From: Nitratireductor sp.
GTDB lineage: Bacteria > Pseudomonadota > Alphaproteobacteria > Rhizobiales > Rhizobiaceae
Length of the DNA: 64,000 bases
Reading direction: 5' to 3'
Assembly: GCF_017794765.1 (NCBI RefSeq)
Contig: NZ_CP051236.1
Location: 2,866,176-2,930,175 of the forward strand
Below are positions 17,971 through 28,077 of this stretch, piece after piece; position 1 is the stretch's first letter; the number at the start of each line of letters is the position of its first letter. Below the pieces are notes generated by a model, which was not told the origin of the DNA, searched no databases, and saw only the letters and a list, made by a program, of their open reading frames with translations. The position numbers were made by a program, and so were the translations under genes.

Positions 17971-18811
17971 CGGCGTTCTCAAAAAGGCTGGCTGGCGCCT
18001 TCTTGCCCGTCCGCATATAGACGGGGGCGAAAGGCTCCTGCTGGCGAATTTCGAGCGCTCCTTCCCGCACCAGTTCAAGAGAGGCGGCGAAAGAGCTTGC
18101 AGTTGCTGTCGCCCGGTCCTCCGCATTGGTCATGTAGCGGATGAGAAAATGATCGAGCGCAGTCCAGTCGCCGAATTCGCCGATCATTCGAACAAGGATT
18201 TCACGCGCCTGCTTGAGCGACCAGACACCCCGCTTGGCAATGCGCACATTGGTAACCGCACGGCGCTGACGCTGCGAGGCATAAGCGGTGAGAAGGTCGT
18301 AGAGCGAGGCCGCAAAAGCGCTTTCCTTCTGAACGATCACCGGTTCCGGCATTCCACGGGCAAACACGTCCCGGCCCAGGCGATTGCGATTAACGAGTCG
18401 GGCCGCTGCATCTCGCATCGCTTCCAGGCGTTTCAGCCGAAACTGCAAAAGTGCTGCCATTTCCTCACCGGTCGGCTCTTCGTCCTCCGGTTTTTTGGGG
18501 ATCAGCAGGCGGGATTTCAGATAGGCGAGCCAGGCCGCCATCACCAGGTAGTCGGCGGCCAGCTCCAGCCGCATCTTGTGGACCTTTTCGACGAAAGCGA
18601 TGTATTGCTCGGCCAGGGCCAGCACGGAAATCCGCGCCAGATCCACCTTCTGCGTCCGCGCCAGATGGAGAAGCAGGTCGAGCGGACCTTCAAAACCGTC
18701 GACGTCAACCGTCAGCGCAGGCTCGGAGACACCACGCTCCTTTGCCTGATCGTCCCACAGCTTGTCCATGGGTGCCGGTTTGACGGCCGTCTTTTCAGCG
18801 TTCTGCGCCAA
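17963..18811 (-). CDS. scpA: Segregation and condensation protein ScpA
   Basis: Kleisin subunit of the condensin complex, 282 aa. The hallmark FEGPLDLLLHLARTQKVDL lies near residues 40-58; AADYLVMAAWLAYLKSRLLIP follows, with a C-terminal winged-helix region. It starts 19 bases after nagZ and overlaps scpB by eight bases, so ScpA and ScpB are probably made by coupled translation. Confidence 0.96.
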   Translation of the reverse strand: MAQNAEKTAVKPAPMDKLWDDQAKERGVSEPALTVDVDGFEGPLDLLLHLARTQKVDLARISVLALAEQYIAFVEKVHKMRLELAADYLVMAAWLAYLKSRLLIPKKPEDEEPTGEEMAALLQFRLKRLEAMRDAAARLVNRNRLGRDVFARGMPEPVIVQKESAFAASLYDLLTAYASQRQRRAVTNVRIAKRGVWSLKQAREILVRMIGEFGDWTALDHFLIRYMTNAEDRATATASSFAASLELVREGALEIRQQEPFAPVYMRTGKKAPASLFENADD

Positions 18812-18830
18812 GCGTCATTGACCCTTATCG

Positions 18831-19850
18831 TCAAGCGACCGCCGCGAAGCACTCCTCGAATTCCGCGCGCGCGGCCAATTCTTCCGTATCGTCCCCCGGA
18901 TTGAGGCAAGCCAGTGCACGATTGGCCCGCTCCAGGCTCTTGCCCGACAATTCAGGCGCCTTTTCGGCGACAGCCTGCATTTCCGGCATAATGCCGTGAC
19001 AGTGAAGGACGAGATCGCAGCCCGCCGCAAGGATTGCTTCGGCCCGTTCTGAGAAATCCCCAGAAAGTGCGTGCATGGACACGTCGTCGCTCATGAGGAG
19101 TCCGTCGAAGCCGATCTCCCCACGGATGATGTCGCGCACCACCTTCCCGGATGTGGTTGCCGGGCGTTCGGGATCTACCGCATGGAAGACAATATGCGCG
19201 GTCATCGCCATCGGCAGGTCAGCCAGCGCCTTGAAAGGCACGAAATCGTGTGTGCGCAGTTCCTCCAGTGACGCCGTCACCTCGGGCAGTGCCTTGTGGC
19301 TGTCCGCAAAGGCCCGCCCATGACCCGGTATATGCTTCATCACGGGAAGAACGCCCCCCGCCATCAGCCCGTCACTCGCCGCCTGTCCGAGTGCGATCAC
19401 CGTCTGCGGGTCATGAGCGTAGGCGCGGTCCCCGATCACGTCATGCGCACCTGAAATGGGGACGTCGAGCACCGGAAGACAGTCCGCAGTGATCCCGTAA
19501 CGCCTGAGATCCATTGCATGAAGACGCGACATCAGCCAGGCCGCACGCACCCCCAGTGCCGGGTCCCTTGCAAAAACCCGGCCCAGTTCACGCGCTGTGG
19601 GGTAATTCGCCGCCAGCGGAGGACGCATGCGCTGCACCCTGCCCCCCTCCTGATCGATGAAAACCGGTGCATCCGGTCTCCCGACACTTTCACGCATGGA
19701 TGCGACAAGATCGCTTACCTGTGAGGGTTCGCCAATATTTCGCGCGAACAGGATAAACCCCCATGGGCGCTCATCGCGATAGAAGGCGATTTCATCTGCA
19801 GTCAGTGTTTTCCCGGTCGCGCCGAGGATCATGGATTTTGATTCGCTCAT
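18831..19850 (-). CDS. nagZ: Beta-N-acetylhexosaminidase NagZ (GH3)
   Basis: Cytoplasmic glycoside hydrolase family 3 enzyme of peptidoglycan recycling that removes GlcNAc from anhydro-muropeptides; 339 aa. The conserved KHIPGHGRAFADSH loop (acid/base His) and MSDDVSM (nucleophile Asp) are both present, with FIDQEGGRVQRM near residue 65. No signal peptide. It opens the long minus-strand run down to nlpD; a terminator at 19892-19919 separates it from the SPOR gene upstream. Confidence 0.95.
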   Translation of the reverse strand: MSESKSMILGATGKTLTADEIAFYRDERPWGFILFARNIGEPSQVSDLVASMRESVGRPDAPVFIDQEGGRVQRMRPPLAANYPTARELGRVFARDPALGVRAAWLMSRLHAMDLRRYGITADCLPVLDVPISGAHDVIGDRAYAHDPQTVIALGQAASDGLMAGGVLPVMKHIPGHGRAFADSHKALPEVTASLEELRTHDFVPFKALADLPMAMTAHIVFHAVDPERPATTSGKVVRDIIRGEIGFDGLLMSDDVSMHALSGDFSERAEAILAAGCDLVLHCHGIMPEMQAVAEKAPELSGKSLERANRALACLNPGDDTEELAARAEFEECFAAVA

Positions 19851-19891
19851 GACATCAGGATAGCCGGGCAGAGGAATCTGGAAAAGAAAAC

Positions 19892-19919
19892 AAAAAACCG
19901 CCGCACAATGGCGGCGGTT
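19892..19919 (-). terminator. Intrinsic terminator after the SPOR gene
   Basis: AACCGCCGC (19896-19904) pairs with GCGGCGGTT (19911-19919) around a 6-nt loop. On the minus strand it runs into a T tract (complement of the A-run 19892-19897). Strong terminator ending the dgt-argS-SPOR side before nagZ. Confidence 0.85.
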
Positions 19920-19940
19920 CTGGATCGTCGTGGTTCGACG

Positions 19941-22712
19941 TCACTTCGAAACGAAGCAGCTTCCGCCGGCCGATTTGAGCTGCGAGCAAAGGCGGATTGC
20001 GTCGTCCTTCGAGGATGAAGGAATGCGGACGCGGTAGTATGTTCCCCTTCCCGCGATATCAGCCTTGACGATGTTGACCCCTTTTCCTGTCAATAGGCTT
20101 CCATAACGCTGCGCCATATCCTGGTAGGATTTTTGCGCCGCTTCCACGGTTGGCTGTGACGAAATTTGTACAGACCAGCCATCCGCACTGGAGGTCACAG
20201 GTGCCGGTGCCTGCGCGACGGGTTGCGCTGGCTGGCTGGGCGCCGCCGCCACCTGAGCGGGCTGAGTTGTTTCAACGGACCGCTGCGGCTGCGACGGAGG
20301 CGCTGCTGGGCGGGAGGGTGGGACGGGCGCGGTGTCGGGGACGCTAGCCGCCGGAGCATTTGTCTCCACGGCTGGTTCACTTAGCGGATCTGCACTTGCC
20401 AGCCGTGCATCCGCGGGTGTCTCCTGACCAGACTGCTGCCGTGCATCCGCAGCCGGAACCGGCTGACCAACAACGGCGTCATTGCCGGTTGCCACGGCAG
20501 TTTCGGTGTCCTGCGCCGGCGCCTCCGGCTCACGAGGAACGATAGTCCCGTCCGGGCGAACCACCATGGTGCGCACGCGGCGCGGCGTCATTGCCGTCAC
20601 CGGCTCGCTTGTCGGAGTGACCGTATCACCGGCGCCCGGCGTCAGCCGCTCCTCCGACTTTGGCGTGGCTTGCGGCACATCAACCGGTTCCTCTGCCGTC
20701 GAAACAAGCCGCTCCTGTACCGGGTCTCCGCCTGCCTCGGCGCCAGATACCCTCTGATAGACCTGATTATCCTGATTGGGGACCTGTTCTCCGCCAGGAT
20801 TTTCCGGCTTTACCTTGATGGGCTCGTCATCGGCCCGGACCACCACCGGCGCGGAATTGTCTTCGCCACCGCCGCTGAAGGCGAAAAAACCGACAAGCGC
20901 AAGAATGGCAACGCCACCCGCCACCCCAAGCATTGCAAGGTTGCGACGGCTCGCGAGTAGCCCGGGACGCGCTGCCACGCCGGCTGCGGTCTCTGGAGCA
21001 AAAGAACCGTGTCCCCGCTCGAATTCTCCCGAAGCCTCTCCCCAGGAGTTCATATCCGAAACCACGAAGGCGTCCGAGGCGTCCGATTGTGTATTGTCGC
21101 TCGCGCCCTCTTCGTCGCGCTTTGCAAAGCTCTCCGGCTCGGAAAAACTGTCTGCAAAGGCAGTTTCAAAGCCGAAATCTTCCTCGTCCCGGGCTTGCTC
21201 TCCCGGTTGCAGGGCAGCAGCGGTATATGCGTCGTCGGGCACGGTTGCAAAAGGCTCGTCGCTCACATCCCTGGGTGCTGCGGCGGGGAGACTTTCGCTG
21301 TCTCCAAAGGCTCGTGCCAAAGCTAGCTCCAGATCGTCCGATTCCGCCTCGGGCATGCGCTCGGGTTCGCTTACGAACTCAGGAATATGAGCAGCGTCCT
21401 CTACCTGCACCCGTTCATTTCCCGGCACATCGACAGTGTCGATATGCGGCACGGATGGTTCGGTTGCCGGGGACCGGGTGCCAGGAGAATGCTCCGGCTG
21501 CTGCCAGAAAGGCGCAGACAGAGTGGCATCCACTGGATCATCCTCGACCGGCAGTTCTGAATTCGGCTCAACGGCCTCGAATACATCCCACGCGCTCTCG
21601 CCCTGCAGGCTCTCGTCCGCCTGCGGTTGCATGGCCGGCTCCACAGGCAACATTTCATCGGCAGCCCCTGCCGAAAGCTGCTCTTCAAGACTCGCGGTAA
21701 AATCGTGGTCTTCGTACGCGACATCTCCGGCGACCGCACTGGTCCGCTCGGTTCCCTGAGCGATCGAGGAGGCGAAAGCCTGTGGCGAAAGAAACGGGTC
21801 TGCACTGGCGGTTGAGTCTGCAGCCGGATCGAAACTCACCGGAACTTCAGATTGCCCGGTGTCTTCCATATCATCGAACTCCGCAGGGTAATCAGTTGCA
21901 GCACTCTGCGGCTCAAAAAAATCCTCGGGTTCGGGTGTTTCCTGTTTCTCGTCAATCGCCGCATCGTCGGATTGATGCGCAAAAGAAGCCTCGGCATCCG
22001 TGGTTTCGAGGGTCTGATCTGCGACCTCGTTCTCTGAACGGAACCAATCCTCATTGGCAAGGGAGGCTTCGAGCTCATTGTCTAGTTGAGCGAAGTCCTG
22101 ATCGCTGAAGGCCAGGTCATCACCCTCCGCTGCCCCTTCCACCCGCTCTTCACGGGCCAACCCTGTTTCGGCAACAGGGGCACTGGAATCGGTCATATCC
22201 AGATCAAAGCCGGAGAAGTGCGGCTCCGCCGCTTCAGATTCAAAGCGCTGCTCATCAAGGCTTTCTGAGGGCTCAGAAGATCTGATATCTTCTTCCTCCA
22301 GGGTCGAAGCCGCCGACAGGTCGTCAGCAGGTTCCAGACGCATTTCGCTTTCAAAACTGGCAGCAAAACTCTCGTCGAGTTCGTCGGCCATATCGGCCGC
22401 AATATCAACTGCAGGCTCGTCAGGAGCCTGCGCCGCCTCATCAGCATCGAAACGCCAGTCGCTCGATGGCTGAGGCTGCCAGTCGTCGTGGGGAACTGCT
22501 TCCTCATGAACCTCGTCGGAAAACTCTGCCAGATCGCCAAGCAATTCGTTCTCGAGCTCAAGCGCGAGGTCATCGCCCTCCTGCTCGGCCTCATTGCCGG
22601 ACGCCTCGGCGCGCCGTGGATCGTGGCCCATAATGCGGGTCAGTTCCGCAAATGGGTCGTCCTCAGAAAAAACGGCGCTATCCGCGCGTTGGTTCGAGCT
22701 ATGATCTGCCAT
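19941..22712 (-). CDS. Large acidic SPOR-domain membrane protein
   Basis: A 923-residue bitopic protein. Residues 1 to about 570 are a long, low-complexity, very acidic cytoplasmic region rich in Glu, Asp, Ser and Ala. One membrane helix follows (NLAMLGVAGGVAILALVGFF). A Pro/Ala/Gln-rich periplasmic linker leads to a C-terminal SPOR domain of about 75 residues (WSVQISSQPTVEAA ... GTYYRVRIP). Known: SPOR domains bind denuded glycan strands at division septa, so a cell-division or envelope role is inferred. The start at 22712 (MADHSSNQ) has GGA about ten bases upstream; the frame runs to 22787. It follows argS, a common neighbourhood in rhizobia. Confidence 0.88.
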   Translation of the reverse strand: MADHSSNQRADSAVFSEDDPFAELTRIMGHDPRRAEASGNEAEQEGDDLALELENELLGDLAEFSDEVHEEAVPHDDWQPQPSSDWRFDADEAAQAPDEPAVDIAADMADELDESFAASFESEMRLEPADDLSAASTLEEEDIRSSEPSESLDEQRFESEAAEPHFSGFDLDMTDSSAPVAETGLAREERVEGAAEGDDLAFSDQDFAQLDNELEASLANEDWFRSENEVADQTLETTDAEASFAHQSDDAAIDEKQETPEPEDFFEPQSAATDYPAEFDDMEDTGQSEVPVSFDPAADSTASADPFLSPQAFASSIAQGTERTSAVAGDVAYEDHDFTASLEEQLSAGAADEMLPVEPAMQPQADESLQGESAWDVFEAVEPNSELPVEDDPVDATLSAPFWQQPEHSPGTRSPATEPSVPHIDTVDVPGNERVQVEDAAHIPEFVSEPERMPEAESDDLELALARAFGDSESLPAAAPRDVSDEPFATVPDDAYTAAALQPGEQARDEEDFGFETAFADSFSEPESFAKRDEEGASDNTQSDASDAFVVSDMNSWGEASGEFERGHGSFAPETAAGVAARPGLLASRRNLAMLGVAGGVAILALVGFFAFSGGGEDNSAPVVVRADDEPIKVKPENPGGEQVPNQDNQVYQRVSGAEAGGDPVQERLVSTAEEPVDVPQATPKSEERLTPGAGDTVTPTSEPVTAMTPRRVRTMVVRPDGTIVPREPEAPAQDTETAVATGNDAVVGQPVPAADARQQSGQETPADARLASADPLSEPAVETNAPAASVPDTAPVPPSRPAAPPSQPQRSVETTQPAQVAAAPSQPAQPVAQAPAPVTSSADGWSVQISSQPTVEAAQKSYQDMAQRYGSLLTGKGVNIVKADIAGRGTYYRVRIPSSSKDDAIRLCSQLKSAGGSCFVSK

Positions 22713-22823
22713 GCTTTTTTCCGCACTCACACTCGGTAGACGCCCGCGACGTCGTACAATTGTCGGGTACCAGCGCAATGTGGGCAAAAGGTGACAGACT
22801 ACCGCACCCCTTTCGGGATGGGG

Positions 22824-24581
22824 TCAGCGCATCTCAGAAGGCGCCTCGGCCCCGATCAACGCAAGCCCGGATGTCAACACATCGCGAACTGCCTGCACCA
22901 GACCCAGTCTGGCATAGGTCAATTCTGGATCGTTAACCTTAACAAAACGTAAGTCGGCTGTCTCGCTGCCCTTGTTCCACTGCGCATGGAACAGGCTTGC
23001 CAGATCATAGAGATAGAATGCCAACCTGTGCGGTTCCATCACCTGGGCGGCGCTTTCGACAAGTCGGGGGTACTCCGCCAGCTTGCGTACCAAGGCCATT
23101 TCACCTTCATCGGTAAGCTTGCCAAGCTGGGCCTTCATCTCGGAACGGCTGAACTCCTTCACGCCGAGTTGCTCGCTTGCCTGCCTGAATGCCGAGTGGC
23201 TTCGCGCGGACGCGTACTGCACATAAAAGACAGGATTGTCCTTGGACTGTTCCGTCACTTTTTCAAAGTCGAAATCGAGCGAGGCGTCGTTCTTGCGATA
23301 CAGCATCATGAAGCGGATCGGATCACGCCCCACCTCGTCCACCGCCTCCCGAAGCGTGACGAACTCCCCTGCCCTCTTGGACATGCGCACAGGCTCGCCG
23401 CCACGAAACAGCTTCACCAGCTGGCAAAGAAGCACCGTCAGGTCCACCTTGTCCCTGGCCAGGGCCCGGGCAACGGCCTGCAACCGTTTCACATAGCCGC
23501 TATGGTCGGCGCCAAGCACATAGATCAGGTGCTCAAAGCCCCGGTCCAGCTTGTCCTTCATATAGGCCACGTCAGCCGCGAAATAGGTGAAGCTGCCATC
23601 CGATTTCATCAATGGGCGATCAATATCGTCGCCTACTTCAGTTGATCGGAAAAGCGTTTGTTCGCGATCCTCCCACTCATCAGGCTTCTGCCCCTTGGGT
23701 GGCGGCAATTTACCCTTGTAGACATGCCCCTTCATGGTCAGGTCATTGATCGCCGACCGGATCATCCCGCCATTACCTGCATGCAGCGAGCGCTCAGAGA
23801 AAAACACGTCATGGCGAATGTTCAGTGCGGCGAGATCGTCCCGGATCATTGCCATCATGCTTTCGACAGCCCTGTCCTTGACGATCGTCATCGCTTCGGC
23901 GGAGGGCATTTCCAGAAGTTTCGTGCCGAATTCCCCGGCAAGCTCCTGGCCCAGCGGTTTGAGATAATCTCCCGGGTAAAGACCCGCGGGAATTTCGTCG
24001 ATCTTCTCACCCAGCGCCTCGCGGTAGCGCAACATCACCGACTGTCCAAGCACGTCGATCTGCACGCCCGCATCGTTGATGTAATACTCCCGCGCCACGT
24101 CATAGCCTGCGAACGACAGGAGATTGGCAAGCGCATCGCCCACCACCGCGCCACGGCAATGTCCTACATGCATGGGGCCGGTCGGGTTTGCCGAAACATA
24201 CTCGACATTCACCTTCTCGCCCCGTCCCATCTGCGAGCGGCCATAATCGGTGCCAAGATCCAGAATTTCGCCGAGCCGCGCCTGCCAGAAACCGTCGCTC
24301 AGCTTCAGGTTCACAAAACCTGGTCCCGCCACCGTGGCCGCGGCCACGTCGGGATCGGCCTCGAATGCTTTGGCGATCTTCTCACCCAGTGCCCGCGGAT
24401 TCTCACCGACGGCCTTTGCCAGCACCATGGCCGCATTGGTTGCCACATCGCCATGGCTTGCATCACGCGGTGGTTCGACGGCCACGCGCGAAAGGTCAAG
24501 CGCCTCACCGCTGCTTGTACGCAGATTGAGAGCTTCAATGGTCTTGGCGACCCGATCTGTGAAATCGGCGAAAATGTTCAT
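22824..24581 (-). CDS. argS: Arginyl-tRNA synthetase
   Basis: Class I aminoacyl-tRNA synthetase, 585 aa. The HIGH-like motif is in [20 protein letters not shown] near residues 130-149; the KMSKS equivalent is [12 protein letters not shown], as usual for the ArgRS subtype with a modified loop. The N-terminal additional domain (~1-110) and the C-terminal DALR anticodon-binding domain (last ~120 residues) are both present. It lies 60 bases after dgt on the same strand. Confidence 0.97.
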   Translation of the reverse strand: MNIFADFTDRVAKTIEALNLRTSSGEALDLSRVAVEPPRDASHGDVATNAAMVLAKAVGENPRALGEKIAKAFEADPDVAAATVAGPGFVNLKLSDGFWQARLGEILDLGTDYGRSQMGRGEKVNVEYVSANPTGPMHVGHCRGAVVGDALANLLSFAGYDVAREYYINDAGVQIDVLGQSVMLRYREALGEKIDEIPAGLYPGDYLKPLGQELAGEFGTKLLEMPSAEAMTIVKDRAVESMMAMIRDDLAALNIRHDVFFSERSLHAGNGGMIRSAINDLTMKGHVYKGKLPPPKGQKPDEWEDREQTLFRSTEVGDDIDRPLMKSDGSFTYFAADVAYMKDKLDRGFEHLIYVLGADHSGYVKRLQAVARALARDKVDLTVLLCQLVKLFRGGEPVRMSKRAGEFVTLREAVDEVGRDPIRFMMLYRKNDASLDFDFEKVTEQSKDNPVFYVQYASARSHSAFRQASEQLGVKEFSRSEMKAQLGKLTDEGEMALVRKLAEYPRLVESAAQVMEPHRLAFYLYDLASLFHAQWNKGSETADLRFVKVNDPELTYARLGLVQAVRDVLTSGLALIGAEAPSEMR

Positions 24582-24641
24582 GGACGATGTCCTGAAAAAA
24601 AGATCTTTGTCGTCCGCACCGCGGCGGAATTGCGGTTGGCA

Positions 24642-25862
24642 CTAGCTCAATTCAGGAGTCTGGTCAAACAGGCGCTGGTGCTCTTTCACCGCGTAGGTGT
24701 CTGTCATGCCGGAGAGAAAATCGGCCACCAGCCGGGCCTTTTCGGCATCCTCTGCCATATCAAGGCCATCTCGCCACCCCTCGGGCATCTCACGCGGATT
24801 GTCGAAATAGGCGTCGAACAGGTCCTTTACGATCCGGTCTGCATGCGCACGGACCGCCACAACCGCCTCATGGCGATATAGATTGGCATAGAGAAATCGC
24901 TTCAGTTCCTTTTCTTCCGCCGCCATGTGATCCGAGAATGCAACAATCGTGAAACCTGCATCGTGCACAGCGTCCGTATTGGCAGGTTTCAGAACCTCGA
25001 GCCGCTGTCGCGAAGCCACGATCACATCCTCCACCATCGCCGTTATCTGCCTGCGCATGAGCTCGTGCCCACGGCGCACCGGATCAAGGCCGGGATATCG
25101 GCGTTCGACCTCTCCAAGAATCTGTCCCGGCAGACCGACCGCTTCCAGCATTTCAAGCGTCAGGAGCCCGGAACGCAAACCATCATCGATATCATGCGCG
25201 TTGTAGGCAATGTCATCCGCAATCGCCGCGCACTGCGCTTCGATCCCGGCAAAACGGGCCAGTTCCAGGTCGTGGCGGGCGACATAGTCGAGAATGGATT
25301 GCGGAACAGGACCATCGAGCCCTTCGCCCTCACCATTCGTGAGCGGGCCATTGTGCTTGACCAGCCCCTCCAGGGTTTCCCACGACAGATTGAGACCATC
25401 GAACTCTGCATAGCGGCTTTCAAGTTCGGTCACGATCCGCAAAGACTGCGCGTTATGGTCGAAACCACCCCACCGTGCCATGCGTTCGTCGAGCGCGTCC
25501 TCTCCCGTGTGCCCAAAGGGCGTGTGGCCGAAGTCATGCACCAGAGCGATGGCCTCGGCGAGATCCTCATCGCAACAAAGCGCGCGCGCAAGAGCACGCG
25601 CGATCTGCGCCACTTCAATGGAGTGGGTCAGGCGCGTGCGGTAGTGGTCGCCCTCGTGAGCGATAAAGACCTGCGTCTTGTGCTTAAGGCGACGAAACGC
25701 CGTAGAATGGATGATCCGGTCCCGGTCGCGCTGAAAAGGTGTTCGTGTCGGGCTCTCGGGCTCCATCACAAGCCGGCCGCGCGAGGCCGCCGGGTCTGTC
25801 GCGTATGCGGCGCGCGGACGATAGCCGAAACCGATATTTTTCAAACCCTGTTCCGTTCCCAT
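24642..25862 (-). CDS. dgt: Deoxyguanosinetriphosphate triphosphohydrolase-like protein
   Basis: HD-domain phosphohydrolase of the dGTPase family, 406 aa, removing triphosphate from dNTPs and so influencing nucleotide pools. The metal site is visible as [13 protein letters not shown] and [10 protein letters not shown], with a later conserved Asp region ([17 protein letters not shown]). The start at 25862 (MGTEQG) has AAGGA 11 bases upstream; an ATG four codons earlier has an SD with no spacing. Divergent from erpA, co-directional with argS. Confidence 0.93.
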   Translation of the reverse strand: MGTEQGLKNIGFGYRPRAAYATDPAASRGRLVMEPESPTRTPFQRDRDRIIHSTAFRRLKHKTQVFIAHEGDHYRTRLTHSIEVAQIARALARALCCDEDLAEAIALVHDFGHTPFGHTGEDALDERMARWGGFDHNAQSLRIVTELESRYAEFDGLNLSWETLEGLVKHNGPLTNGEGEGLDGPVPQSILDYVARHDLELARFAGIEAQCAAIADDIAYNAHDIDDGLRSGLLTLEMLEAVGLPGQILGEVERRYPGLDPVRRGHELMRRQITAMVEDVIVASRQRLEVLKPANTDAVHDAGFTIVAFSDHMAAEEKELKRFLYANLYRHEAVVAVRAHADRIVKDLFDAYFDNPREMPEGWRDGLDMAEDAEKARLVADFLSGMTDTYAVKEHQRLFDQTPELS

Positions 25863-25938
25863 GCTCCGCAACATCCTTTCGGGCAGCCCGCCCCGGCCTG
25901 CCTTTGTCCTCGCCTGAAATCCGACCGCGTCGCTCAGG

Positions 25939-25967
25939 TTGACTTGCCGCCTTCGGCTTCATACCTA
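25939..25967 (+). promoter_or_regulatory. Predicted sigma-70 promoter of erpA
   Basis: TTGACT (25939-25944), 17-bp spacer, TACCTA (25962-25967). The predicted start is near 25974, about 36 bases before the erpA ATG. Confidence 0.5.
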
Positions 25968-26009
25968 TTCAATGAATACGAACGCAAGGTGACCGTCAGG
26001 ACAACCATC

Positions 26010-26360
26010 ATGGGCATGGACGCGGGAACGGAAATGAAGAGCGTTGAACTAACGGAAGCTGCGGCAAAGCGCATCGCAACGATTCTGAAGGACGAGCCGG
26101 GCAAGATTGCTCTGCGCGTCTCGGTGGAAGGTGGCGGCTGCTCTGGCTTTTCCTATGCTTTTGATCTCACGGACCAGCGCAATGAAGACGATCACGCCAT
26201 CGAGCGGGATGGAGCAACCGTCCTCATTGACGATCTGTCGCTCGTTTATATGGGTGGATCGGTGATCGACTTTGTCGATGACTTGATCGGTCAGTCCTTC
26301 CAGATCAGGAATCCCAACGCCGTTGCATCCTGTGGGTGCGGAACCAGCTTCTCGATCTGA
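26010..26360 (+). CDS. erpA: Iron-sulfur cluster insertion protein ErpA (A-type carrier)
   Basis: A-type Fe-S carrier of 116 aa that passes clusters to client enzymes. The three ligand cysteines are present: GGGCSGFSY in the middle and the paired CGCGTSF at the end. VSVEGGGCSGF and FQIRNPNA fit the family. The ATG at 26010 has AGGA eight bases upstream; a second ATG at 26034 also has an SD and would shorten the protein by eight residues. Single gene, divergent from dgt, with a shared terminator downstream. Confidence 0.93.
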   Translation: MGMDAGTEMKSVELTEAAAKRIATILKDEPGKIALRVSVEGGGCSGFSYAFDLTDQRNEDDHAIERDGATVLIDDLSLVYMGGSVIDFVDDLIGQSFQIRNPNAVASCGCGTSFSI

Positions 26361-26392
26361 GCTTTCTTCCCAAACCACCGTTTTTCCGGGAT

Positions 26393-26421
26393 AGCGCCGC
26401 GTATTTTTCCGCGGCGCTTTT
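26393..26421. terminator. Terminator between convergent erpA and the NCS2 permease
   Basis: AGCGCCGCG (26393-26401) pairs with CGCGGCGCT (26410-26418), followed by TTT on the plus strand. The loop carries a T-run, but the minus-strand side lacks one. It probably serves mainly erpA. Confidence 0.7.
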
Positions 26422-26443
26422 CGTCTAACGGGTCAGTTGCGGT

Positions 26444-27823
26444 TCAGCTATTCCGTTCCGCACCGGCGTGCTGTGGCAGGATAAGGTTCAAGACAATTGC
26501 CAGGAAGGCAGCCGGCAAGAGGCCGGAAGTCATGAGTATCTGCGCGGTCTTCGGAAGATGCTGCAACGCCCCCGGTTCGAGCTGCAACCCCAGCCCCACA
26601 GAGAGTGAAACGGCAAAGATCACCATGTTTCGGCGATTCCAGTGTACGTCCGACAGCATATTGATACCGGCCGCCGCGACCATGCCGAACATCACGATGA
26701 CGCCTCCGCCGAGCACCATGATCGGCACTGTCGAAATCACCGCTCCAACCTTCGGCATGAGCCCGCACAGGATCAGGAAAATCGCACCATAGGTCACCAC
26801 ATGCCGGCTCATCACACCCGTCATGGAGATAAGACCGACATTCTGGCTGAACGAGGTGTTTGGCAGACCACCAAATACACCGGCTATGGCCGTACCGAGC
26901 CCATCCGCGTAGGTAGCGCCGGAGATTTCTTTCTCCGTCGCCTCGCGGCCGGCTCCCCCCTTGGTGATCCCTGACACATCGCCGACCGTCTCTATGGCTG
27001 AGATGACGGCCATGAAACACATGCCGATAATGGCCGGCAGAGCCAGCTCGAAGCCCCATTTGAAGGGGACGGGAATCGCCACCCAGGATGCGTTGCCCAC
27101 ATTGGAGAAGCTCACCATGCCCATGGCCAGGGCCACAATATAGCCCGCGACCAGACCGAGGAGCACAGCGGCAATCGACCACATGCCACGCGTGAAGAAC
27201 TTCAGGAGCAATGTGACCACGACCACAACCAGCGCAACGCTCCAGTTCTGCAGACTGCCATATTCAGGCTTTCCGATCAGAGGTACACCGCCAGCAGAAT
27301 ATTGAATCCCCACTTTAATGAGCGACAGACCGATCATCAGAACGATCAGCCCCGTCACCATCGGCGGCAGCGCAAACCGAAGGCGCCCCACGAAACTGCC
27401 GAGGAAGAAATGAAAGATACCGCCCACGACGACCCCTCCCATCAGAGCCCCCATGGCAGCCACGCCCTGCCCCGCGACAATGGGGATCATCACCGGCAGG
27501 AACGCGAAGCTTGTGCCTTGAACGATAGGCAGGCGTCCGCCCACCGGCCCCATACCAATGGTCTGGAACAGTGTCGCGATCCCGGCAAAGAGCATCGACA
27601 TCTGAATCATGTAGATGAGATTGGGAAAATCCGGTGAGTTCGACCCGAAACCGAAACCGGCTGCACCTGCCACGATGATGGCCGGCGTCACGTTGGAGAC
27701 GAACATTGCCAGCACGTGTTGAATCCCAAGTGGCACCGCCTGAATAAGCGGAGGTGTATACTCGGGATTGCTCAAGTCCGCGCGCGACACTGCATCGCCG
27801 TCGCTCATCGTCGTTTGTGTCAT
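26444..27823 (-). CDS. NCS2/NAT family purine permease, xanthine/urate type
   Basis: Inner-membrane nucleobase-proton symporter, 459 aa, with about 12-14 membrane segments. The NAT signature reads SFSQNVGLISMTGVMSRHV; QNVG with T at the later position is the pattern of xanthine and uric acid transporters rather than uracil ones. The first-segment motif IQHVLAMFVSNVTPAII is also typical. The ATG has GGGGA five bases upstream, and a 6-3-6 inverted repeat lies just before that. No purine catabolic genes adjoin it, so the exact substrate is open. Confidence 0.9.
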   Translation of the reverse strand: MTQTTMSDGDAVSRADLSNPEYTPPLIQAVPLGIQHVLAMFVSNVTPAIIVAGAAGFGFGSNSPDFPNLIYMIQMSMLFAGIATLFQTIGMGPVGGRLPIVQGTSFAFLPVMIPIVAGQGVAAMGALMGGVVVGGIFHFFLGSFVGRLRFALPPMVTGLIVLMIGLSLIKVGIQYSAGGVPLIGKPEYGSLQNWSVALVVVVVTLLLKFFTRGMWSIAAVLLGLVAGYIVALAMGMVSFSNVGNASWVAIPVPFKWGFELALPAIIGMCFMAVISAIETVGDVSGITKGGAGREATEKEISGATYADGLGTAIAGVFGGLPNTSFSQNVGLISMTGVMSRHVVTYGAIFLILCGLMPKVGAVISTVPIMVLGGGVIVMFGMVAAAGINMLSDVHWNRRNMVIFAVSLSVGLGLQLEPGALQHLPKTAQILMTSGLLPAAFLAIVLNLILPQHAGAERNS

Positions 27824-27839
27824 GTCGTTCCCCGGTTGC

Positions 27840-27854
27840 TTCAGATCTTCTGAA
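27840..27854. promoter_or_regulatory. Inverted repeat upstream of the purine permease
   Basis: TTCAGA-TCT-TCTGAA, a perfect 6-3-6 inverted repeat 16 bases before the permease ATG. It could be an operator or an RNA hairpin next to the Shine-Dalgarno. The rest of the intergenic region to 28077 shows nothing else I can assign. Confidence 0.35.
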
Positions 27855-28077
27855 ATCTTTTTGGCGAAGCATCGGGCACAAACGCGCGCGCATCTATCTA
27901 TATTTTTTTGAAAGACAGCCAGATTTCAAGCACAAATTGCAACACGAAGCCAGACATCTACCGAAGGGAATTCTTCAACATTTTCTGCTTGGATCGCGCC
28001 TGTTTCGGCTTGAGGCAACAAGCCGGAGCTCGATGTTCCTCAGCCGCCCACACTGATCGAAAGACGCCAGACCCCTG

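Noticed and set aside
24927..26360. A 477-codon frame reading into erpA
   Set aside because: Up to about 26000 it is antisense to dgt; high GC keeps antisense frames open. ErpA starts near 26010 with its own SD and promoter.
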